From Misgurnus anguillicaudatus (lineage: Eukaryota > Chordata > Actinopteri > Cypriniformes > Cobitidae): a stretch of 64,000 bases of DNA. The stretch is taken from contig NC_073354.2 in NCBI RefSeq assembly GCF_027580225.2, positions 5,494,001 through 5,558,000 on the forward strand, written 5' to 3'. Position 1 is the first letter of the stretch, and every line of letters begins with the position of its first letter. Shown here piece after piece: positions 57,501-64,000 of this stretch. The notes below the pieces were generated by a model. It worked only from the letters and a program-made list of their open reading frames with translations. It did not search any database and was not told the origin of the DNA. Both the position numbers and the translations under genes were made by a program.

Positions 57501-60500
57501 TGTTCGATTTTTTTTAGAACGCCGCAGCGCTGTGCGGCGCTGAGCTGCGCGGCCAGTGTGCGATCCCCTTTATGTTGGAAATGGGCATGTGCATATTATA
57601 TAAATGACACGAACATGTAGTGAATCATAAGTTAAACAGTGTTGTATATAATGTCGCATGACTCCTTCTTCTTCACTTTTTCGTATGTTATCGGAAAGAT
57701 TCGGTAAAGCTAATCTTTCTTTTATAAATCTGATTAAACTAAAGATTCTTCGGAGATATAAAGGATGTCATACTACTCTATAGGTACTCCAGAGATTAAC
57801 ATCAGAAATGCAGAAACAGCGTGTGTTACGTGAGCTTTAACCTCCGACCCGAGCTGTCTGTTGTGTAGGGCATGCACAAGACTAAAGTCACCTGACTGCA
57901 GTGCCGTGAATGACGTGTTATCCTCAGACATGTTTCGAAGTTTTTTTTTCAAACTTACAGCGTGCGTCTACCTCAGACTTTAAACGAAGCACACAAAAAA
58001 CAAAACAAACAAAAAAACAGATGGGGAGCACCACATAACATGTCAGCCTCGTCGAATGTCATCTGTGTCACTGCATGCACTTCACAATGCTGAATAAAGT
58101 TGTAATTTTTTTTATTTTTTGAACAAAATGTATTTTGGATGCTTCAACACATTCTAACTGACCCACTGATGTCACATGGACTACTTTGATGATGTTTTTA
58201 TTACCTTTCTGGACATGGACACTATACCATAGGTAGATTTTCAATGAAGGGTCAACAAGCTCTCGGACTAAACCAAAACATCTTAAACTGTGTTTCGAAG
58301 ATGAACGGAGGTCTTACATTTAGAACGACATGAGGGTAAGTCATTAATGACATTATTTCCATTTTTGGGTGAACTGTCCCTAAGTATTATGGTACAAACA
58401 ACAAAAAATGTGATGTCCACGTATGTGGACACACCAGATCTTATGAGGTTAATCAACTGATAACATGTGAGGTCATGTAAACGGGTAAAATGGTTTTCTT
58501 TTGTCAGGTAAAGCCCATAAACAGCATAACCAAAAAACAATCGGCAAAGGTAGTTTTTTTGCTCATTACCCCGAATTCGCTTTGCATGTGAAAGATAAAC
58601 GTCACGCGGATAAGTAAGGGCAAAGTAACTTTTGTGCGTTGCTTTGCGCTTACTTCCGCGAGTGAAAGATAAACGTCACGCGCGGAGGTAAGCGCAAAGT
58701 AACGCATAAAAGTTACTTATATATGCGCACATGGACAAAACCGTGAGAAAGACGGTTATGGTGTTTACATGCCACGCGAAATCGAGGTAATGAGCAAAAA
58801 ACTACCCCTGCCGATCAGTTTCTGCTTACGGCGTTTATGGGCTTTCCCTGATAAAAGAAAACAGTTTTACGTGTTTACATGACCTCACACATTATCAGTT
58901 CAATAAGCATAATCGGCGTAAGACTGTGCATAAAAACGCACTCACTGAATTAGACAGGCTTGTAAAGGCTAGAAGTATTCTTATGAGTATTCTACCATTT
59001 TACCCCTTCACATTTCACGTCACAGGCGGTTTCCACTGCGCATGTCGGGGTCAGAAAAGTCATTACAGCAGGTTGAGTTGCGTATTATTCATTATCGTCA
59101 AAAATGACCAACTTGCGTCGTGGGCTGTGAAAATCACACCAGGTCTGTCGTTAAGTTATTGAGGCTTGTGCTTGTAATGCTCACTTCATTTCAGGGCTAC
59201 TGTAAAAACATGGCGGTACAAAATGGCGACTTCCATGTAAGGGGACCCTCGGTGTATGTAGATAAAAACATCTCATTCTAAGGTTATAAAAACATAACAG
59301 TTCATTATGAAAGGTCTTTATACAAAACTGATAATATAGTTATGTACATTAAATTGCATTTCTGTCAAGAGATCCTTATAAAAGTTACACACTGCACCTT
59401 TAATCTATACACGTTTTATTCATACACAGGGTGGTGGAGGGGCAATTTCGTTTCTCCAATTTCACCTAACTTGCATGTTTTTGGCCTGTGGGGGGAAACC
59501 TGGAGTAAGCCCACGCTGACACAGGGAGAACATGCAAACTTCGCACAGAAAGGCCACCTGCCCTAGCCGGGGAATATATTATTTAAAAAAAACAATAGAC
59601 TGTATTCTGTGTATACTTCATTAAACACCACACTAGTATTTCATTTTAACAGTGAAGGCATGAATACAAATCTAATGTGTTTTAGGTTTTACTCACGTTG
59701 ATCACAGTGTTGAAGAGGATGTGTCTAAATGCCTGAATTTTGCATAGAGTGGCGTCTATTAGTATAATAACTGGATCATATTCAATGTATTTGTCCACTG
59801 GCTTCTTGCAAGAGTCCTGCACAGAAAAAGACACCATACTTACAAAGACTATTGTAAACAACATAGATGCAGTTTGAGATCACAGTAAAAGCTGGTGTTA
59901 AAAGTTACACTAACCTACTGTTCATATAAGTCACAAAGTTTGTTTAAATGGTTTTTAAAGAGATTTGTACTTTTATTCATGTTTTAAAGAATGTAATTAC
60001 ATTTACAATTTTATAAAATAATAGATTTCATGTTAAAATATATTTTGGTTTAAACCAAAGCTTTTTTGCAGCACTTTCAGCTGACCTTACTACTTAAAGG
60101 AATAGTCTACTCATTTTCAATATTAAAATATGTTATTACCTTAACTAAGAATTGTTGATACATCCCTCTATCATCTGTGTGCGTGCAAGTTTGGTGGTAC
60201 AAAATAAAACGTAGCGCTTTTCTAAGCGGATTTAAAAGAGGAACTATATTTTATGGCGTAATAGCACTTTTGGGAGTACTTTGACTCGGCGCAGTAACAC
60301 CCTCCCTCTCCCATTATGAGAGTGAGAAGGGGAGCGGACTTTTCAGGCGAGTCGAAGTACTCCCAAAAGTGCTATTACAGGACAGCACAGGAACAATCCT
60401 TTCTAAAATGCATTAAACTTTCATTAACAAAGACGTGAAACTCAGCGAGTGGTCAGGGGTGTTCACTGATATGCTCACACAAAAATCATTCTTTTTAGCA

Positions 60501-63500
60501 TTTTAGCATTCTTTGTAAACTTGTGGACCTATTTTTCCAAACGCCTCACACCTGTACATTCTTCCGTTGAGAGCTTGAATAATAGACACTCCAGCCCAGT
60601 TGGTGGCGATAATCCCCCTTTGCCAATTGCAAGAATACAAACAAGGTTCCCTGCGGCGGAGTCATAGATATGTACACTAGATGTCGCCTTGGCTACGGCA
60701 GTTCATTCATTGGACCGAATGCGTCAACTAGAGCCGCCATCTTGAAACAGGGGAATCCCTTATCAGCGTCATTGTAGGCAATGGTGTAAACAAAATAAAA
60801 TCACCATAAATCGTCATGAACGCAATTTTCTTGGTTTTCTTTAGGTTCGTTTCAACAGTCATACATGTATTTAGCATTTAGTAGAGGAAAAAATTTAAGT
60901 TTTGATTTTAGGAAAATTTACTTTTTCTAACTGTAATGCATAGTGCTAGTAGGCCTAACATCCATACGCAGCACAAAAGTCCGGCATCGTTCATGAATTC
61001 GAAGTACAGGCGGAGATAGCAGCTTTACCTAGATACTTCCTATGACAAGACACCTGTTCTAAGATGGCTGCTGTTTTAACGCATGCTCAGAGCCCCAAGG
61101 CGACATCTAGTGTATATATCTATGCGGCGGAGTAATACCGTACCTCACAGCACATCTAATACAAATCAATGGAGTTGGACAAAACTACGATAAAACACGT
61201 TGGAAAGCATCTTTTGCAGCGATTTTTGTGTGAGCATATCAGTGAACACCCCTGACCACTCGCTGAGTTTCAAGTCTTTGTAAACGAAAGTTAAATGCAT
61301 TTTAGGAAGGATTGTTTCTGTGCACCTATACAGCCATTATAGAGGTGGGAGGTGATAAATCAAACACCCGAAAATTCTCGGGCCAGCATCATATGTCGAA
61401 ATTTCAGTCAAAACCGTTCTATTTCATCATAAACAATCTGAAAACAGGGCTTTAAGTGTAAAAAACCGAACTTGTCCTTTAAAGGAACACGCCTATATTT
61501 TGGGAATTTAGCTTATTCACCGTATCCCCCAGAGTTAGATAAGTCTATACATACCTTTCTCATCTCTGTGCGTGCTGTAACTCTGTCTGACGCAGCCCCC
61601 GCTAGCTTAGCTTAGCACAAAGACTGGAAGTAAATAGCTTCAGCTGGCATACAGTATATATACAGGGAACTATATTTTCAGAAGGCGAAGCACTGCTACA
61701 TGAGCAGTGCTTCGTCTTCAGAGAATATAGTTCTCAGTATGTATACTGTTAAAAGATGGCTGTGTCTCATATCACCTTGTTATTTGTACACGGTGTGACT
61801 ATACAAATCACAACACATAAATAGGAAAATATTTGCGTTATTTTGTCACTTATTGGGAGCAGTATGCTAACTGAAGCTATTTACTACCAGTCTATGTGCT
61901 AAGCTAAGCTAGCGTGGCTGCGTCAGACAGAGTTACATAACGCACAGAGATAAGAAATGTTTGTATGGACTTATCTAACTCTGGAGGATACGGTGAATCA
62001 GCTAAATTCCCAAAATCTTTTTCTTACTGTGCGTTCACACCAGATGCAGAAGAGGCGGCAAAAACACGCTATACGCCCATAGTTGGACGCTTGAACATTT
62101 TGAGCTTACTCGCATTATTCGCGCGTGAAAGTCGCACCTAAAATTCTAGTCATTCGAGACACTCATGCGTAAATGGGAGGGGCTTATATTCATGAATATC
62201 AGCTGATGTCACAAAAGGTCACATGACTGATATTCATGAATAGCCCAAATTGAGTAATCTTACCAGATTGTTCGACCCCCTCACTCCCTCAAGATCCTTT
62301 TAATTCCTGTAAAAGTATGAAGATGTCTCCTGTAGTGATGATGATTGTCCTTCATTTTGTTTTTCTGCCTCCGCTCGCTTCCTTTAGTCACATCACTGCT
62401 AGAGCAAGCTCCTGATTGATTAACGCGCCGTGAAAATCCGCCAAAGTTCAGATTTTTCTACTCACTCGAATCATGTGGCAACGCTTAATTCGTTTACCGT
62501 GCCACAGGATGCCTATTCGCGTCTTTGCATTGACTTAACATGTAAATCACTTGCGCTTGCCGCCTCTTCCGCGTCTGGTGTGAACGCACCATGACAGTGG
62601 GGATTTGCCATCATGGATAAAAACAGATTTTTGTTAAATTGGGATAAATCACTCTCACTATACAGCAAACTGTCACATATAGAAATTTGGGACAAAGTCT
62701 ATATCTCAATAATTCCTTATAAATGTGAAATATCACTTTTTTGTAATTGCTGTTGGTTAAACTCAATGAACCCAAATACAGCAAACAATTGACCAGGGGG
62801 TCACCATTATCAGGTGAAGTATCCATCCATACCCATGTGGACCCATATTGATGCGTTTACATATTTGCTTATGATATTAAAAGCTATCAAATACTTTTAA
62901 TTTACTACATTACACCTGAATTTTATTTAAGATATTCTTTTTTAAATGGGATGAATAACTTTAGTTTGTTAGTCTTATCTTTAAATAAATCAAATTGTAT
63001 TTTGACTGATGCCTTATTTAATATTATAAAATATATATTTTAAAATCAAACAATAATTGTAGGGCAGTTTAACCCACATGAAAAATACTATAGTATACAA
63101 CAGTATTTACTATAAACTGCAGTATACCATAGTATGTCAGCAACAATTTTACTTAAGTATAGTATAACTACTATAGTATAGCGTAATATACTATAACATT
63201 TTCCATAGTAATCTTAAAAATCATTATAGTGTTTAGCAATTGTACTATAATTTACTATCGTACTTACTATACTGTATATATATTAAATATACCATAGCAT
63301 TTTTCACGTGAGAAAGATCACTGATTTAGGCATGAAGCCATTTTTCAGAAAAAGCTACTCCTGTCATTTCAGTATCAATAACATTTTATTCACATTTATC
63401 ACAACATCCCCTACAAGTAGTGTGACAACAAGCACAGTAGTTGTTTTGTATTCCTTGTGGTCCTCCTTAGTAAAGCATATGATTGATATTCAGTAAATCT

Positions 63501-63790
63501 CTGATATATGCATCATCATACATTAACTAACGTTACATGCACTGTCTTCTTAACTTACACTTACTTTGAGAAACACTGACATAGTTAAAAGTGTGATCAC
63601 TAGCCATGTGTACATACAGTAGGCCAATAATATAGACACATCTCGACAAAAAACAGAAAACTCAAACTATGCTTGAGCATTATAATGCACTCACGCAAAT
63701 GGTGATCTTCAGTATGCCATTGCTGTAATCTCGATGCAGCTCGTTTGCATCTTCATTACACTCGATGCATTTAAACGCACCCGGTGCCAT
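54466..63790 (-). CDS. arv1: ARV1, ER lipid/sterol homeostasis membrane protein
   Basis: ARV1 is a multi-pass ER protein needed for sterol distribution and linked to GPI-anchor intermediates. Five coding exons on the - strand join in frame to 240 residues (human, as I recall, 271): 63695-63790, 59697-59816, 56219-56372, 54907-55128 and 54466-54596. The start [20 protein letters not shown] leads into the Arv1 homology domain with paired cysteines (CIEC, CDSC), then [17 protein letters not shown]. The loop [14 protein letters not shown] and [14 protein letters not shown] follow, then [20 protein letters not shown] and [12 protein letters not shown], and a C-terminal hydrophobic helix [14 protein letters not shown]. 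It faces fam89a tail-to-tail. Confidence 0.95.
54907..55128 (-). CDS. arv1: arv1 exon 4
   Basis: Acceptor GTATTTTTAG. Encodes [18 protein letters not shown], then [20 protein letters not shown] and SNTQAIK, donor AAAG-GTAAAT. Two hydrophobic stretches form membrane helices. Confidence 0.93.
55256..56165. mobile_element. 910-bp element with GGGTGATTCTC ends
   Basis: Ends GGGTGATTCTCATGAAA and (inverse) GGGTGATTCTCACGAAA, flanked by ACTC on both sides. It lies in arv1 intron 3, only about 50 bp from the donor of exon 3. Inside are several TTACCGCAA strings. No ORF. Confidence 0.8.
56219..56372 (-). CDS. arv1: arv1 exon 3
   Basis: Acceptor TTTCTTTCTTTAG, then [36 protein letters not shown] and [15 protein letters not shown]. 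Donor CTTG-GTAAAT, 51 codons plus one base. Confidence 0.94.
56478..56725 (+). repeat. Dispersed repeat beginning TGACCCTGGACCACAAAA
   Basis: The string TTTGACCCTGGACCACAAAA with GGGTCAAAATTA and TTTTGACACCCTCAGATTT is widespread in teleost genomes as I recall. Ends not defined. Confidence 0.55.
57234..57569. mobile_element. Harbinger-like MITE with TTA duplication
   Basis: Ends AGGGGATCGCACACCGGCC and (inverse) AGGGGATCGCACACTGGCC, continuing GCGCAGCTCAGCGCCGC on both sides. Flanked by TTA (57231-57233, 57570-57572), the 3-bp duplication typical of PIF/Harbinger elements. 336 bp, GC-rich arms. Confidence 0.82.
58447..58905. mobile_element. Long palindromic element
   Basis: Outer arms share GTGAGGTCATGTAAAC with GTTTACATGACCTCAC and AAAGCCCATAAAC with GTTTATGGGCTTT. 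Inner arms pair GCTCATTACC with GGTAATGAGC, and GATAAACGTCACGCG occurs twice in the same direction. Non-coding. Confidence 0.75.
59200..59402 (-). mobile_element. Partial reverse copy of the AGGTGCAGTGTGTAA family
   Basis: Ends TTACACACTGCACCTTTAA on the right and shares CTTCCATGTAAGGGGACCCT with the inverse of 47364-47737. The left half is missing. Confidence 0.8.
59425..59565 (+). repeat. Common fish dispersed repeat fragment
   Basis: Contains TTGCATGTTTTTGGCCTGTG, GGGGGAAACCTGGAG, GAACATGCAAACTTCGCACA and GAAAGGCCACC. From memory this is a very common teleost non-LTR-derived repeat. Fragment only. Confidence 0.6.
59697..59816 (-). CDS. arv1: arv1 exon 2
   Basis: Acceptor TTTTTCTGTGCAG, then [20 protein letters not shown] and [20 protein letters not shown]. 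40 codons in phase 0, donor AAC-GTGAGT. Confidence 0.95.
60098..61478. mobile_element. TTAA-flanked composite of nested palindromes
   Basis: Starts AGGAATAGTCTACTC after TTAA (60094-60097) and ends CTTGTCCT before TTAA (61479-61482). Inverted pairs inside: GAGTGGTCAGGGGTGTTCAC (about 60450) with its inverse at about 61230; GATGTCGCCTTGG (about 60675) with CCAAGGCGACATC (about 61098); and a local palindrome at 60255-60376 (CTTTTGGGAGTACTTTGACT). Confidence 0.65.
61483..62024. mobile_element. Palindromic element next to the previous one
   Basis: The left arm TTTTGGGAATTTAGCT...TTCACCGTAT and CAGAGTTAGATAAGTC is inverted at the right (GACTTATCTAACTCTG, ATACGGTGAATCAGC). The central hairpin is GAAGCACTGCT/AGCAGTGCTTC (about 61685-61720). 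It starts AGGAACACGCC at the TTAA that also ends the previous element. Confidence 0.7.
62030..62593. mobile_element. Element with GTGCGTTCACACCAGA ends
   Basis: Ends TGTGCGTTCACACCAGATGC and (inverse) GGTGCGTTCACACCAGACGC, both continuing into GAAGAGGCGGC. Related in style to the ACACCAAACGCG repeats at 39598-40095. Non-coding. Confidence 0.75.
63078..63308. mobile_element. TA-rich palindromic element
   Basis: Ends ACATGAAAAATACTATAGTA and (inverse) ACGTGAAAAATGCTATGGTA. The inside is made of ACTATAGTATA-type strings. Non-coding. Confidence 0.65.
63695..63790 (-). CDS. arv1: arv1 exon 1
   Basis: 32 codons, [20 protein letters not shown] then [12 protein letters not shown], donor TGC-GTGAGT. 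The frame is open upstream (to 63895) with another possible methionine, but alignment with the family's short leader before the first Cys pair favours the ATG at 63790. Confidence 0.9.
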
Positions 63791-63985
63791 TCTCCATATG
63801 ACAGTGTGAAACCACGCCCACCACTTCCTGATCCCGCAGAAGGGGCGGAGTTGTTTAAACGCTCTGCCGGGAACTGTAGTTCTTTTCTCTTCCACTGACG
63901 CTCACGGAAGTAGGGAGTTCGGTCTCAAAAAACTACATTACCCGCGGTTCACAACGTCTCACCTGCACATAATATTACTCACAAC
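63791..63985. promoter_or_regulatory. Probable bidirectional promoter (arv1 / next gene)
   Basis: A 195-bp GC-richer spacer between the arv1 start on - and an ATG on +. It contains ACTACATTACCCGCGGTTC and GGAACTGTAGTTCTT, both close to the ACTACAATTCCC-type (ZNF143) promoter motif, and GGAAGTAGGG, an ETS-like site. Motif calls by eye. Confidence 0.5.
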
Positions 63986-64000
63986 ATGGCACCTGCTGGC
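63986..64000 (+). CDS. ttc13: First five codons of a gene leaving the window, probably ttc13
   Basis: ATGGCACCTGCTGGC reads MAPAG. Human TTC13, a tetratricopeptide-repeat protein divergent from ARV1, begins the same way as I recall it. The identification rests on five residues plus conserved neighbourhood, so the symbol is provisional. Confidence 0.45.

Larger units (their letters stand above)
56373..59696. other. arv1 intron 2, transposon-rich
   Basis: Contains dispersed repeats at about 56478-56725 (TTTGACCCTGGACCACAAAA start) and 56725-57150, a Harbinger-like MITE (57234-57569), a palindromic element (about 58447-58905), a partial TTAA-family copy (59200-59402) and a common dispersed repeat (about 59425-59565). 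About 57570-58440 shows nothing recognised. No exon is missing from the arv1 model here. Confidence 0.7.
59817..63694. other. arv1 intron 1, transposon-rich
   Basis: Contains the composite palindromes at 60098-61478, 61483-62024 and 62030-62593 and a TA-rich palindrome at 63078-63308. About 62600-63070 and 63310-63694 show nothing recognised. Confidence 0.65.

Overview
The window is animal genomic DNA, almost certainly from a teleost fish and probably a cyprinid relative. It has split vertebrate genes with GT-AG introns, very dense palindromic DNA transposons of kinds common in fish, and a gene order (sprtn, fam89a, arv1, then probably ttc13) that I recall from the SPRTN-FAM89A-ARV1-TTC13 neighbourhood of human chromosome 1q42. 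No rRNA, tRNA, CRISPR array or bacterial-type operon was seen.

Region 1 (1-28.5 kb) holds no cellular gene. It is one unbroken block of about 12 consecutive repeat units, all in the same orientation. Each unit begins on the + strand with CTAGATA, then a short hairpin, and ends with a different hairpin inside a (TAA)n tract. Read on the - strand, each looks like a non-autonomous rolling-circle transposon of the Helentron/HINE kind: TTA... 5' end, terminal inverted repeats shared by both ends, central tandem repeats, 3' hairpin, CTAG terminus. There are two families. Type A has ATGTTGGC ends and a 31-bp minisatellite core. Type B has AGTGGTGCTTGC ends and a 139-bp satellite core. One unit is an A/B chimera, and extra free-standing 5' ends sit at several junctions and again at 33.25-33.38 kb.

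Region 2 (28.5-33.9 kb) is transposon territory. A 3.3-kb element flanked by TTAA carries a decayed P2X7-C-terminal-like ORF on + and a possible small two-exon ORF on -. It is followed by a 1.4-kb element and by two copies of a fold-back repeat.

Region 3 (33.9-39.4 kb) holds the last three coding exons of sprtn, the DNA-protein crosslink metalloprotease, on +. Its first coding exons are not in the window between the repeat block and 33.9 kb. They probably lie upstream of base 1, which would place the whole repeat block in a sprtn intron. Intron 34058-36669 contains a hAT element nested in a hAT element, both with perfect 8-bp target duplications.

Region 4 (39.4-48 kb) holds fam89a on + (two coding exons, 4.6-kb intron). 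Its intron carries an old tandem repeat interrupted by TTAA and palindromic elements. Region 5 (48-53.9 kb) is intergenic and consists largely of small palindromic transposons. Region 6 (53.9-63.8 kb) is arv1 on - with all five coding exons resolved (240 residues), tail-to-tail with fam89a. The final 200 bases are a probable bidirectional promoter, with the first five codons of a + strand gene (probably ttc13) running off the window.

The genes are unlinked housekeeping functions (DNA repair, a small adaptor-like protein, ER sterol homeostasis). The striking content is the rolling-circle-like satellite block.
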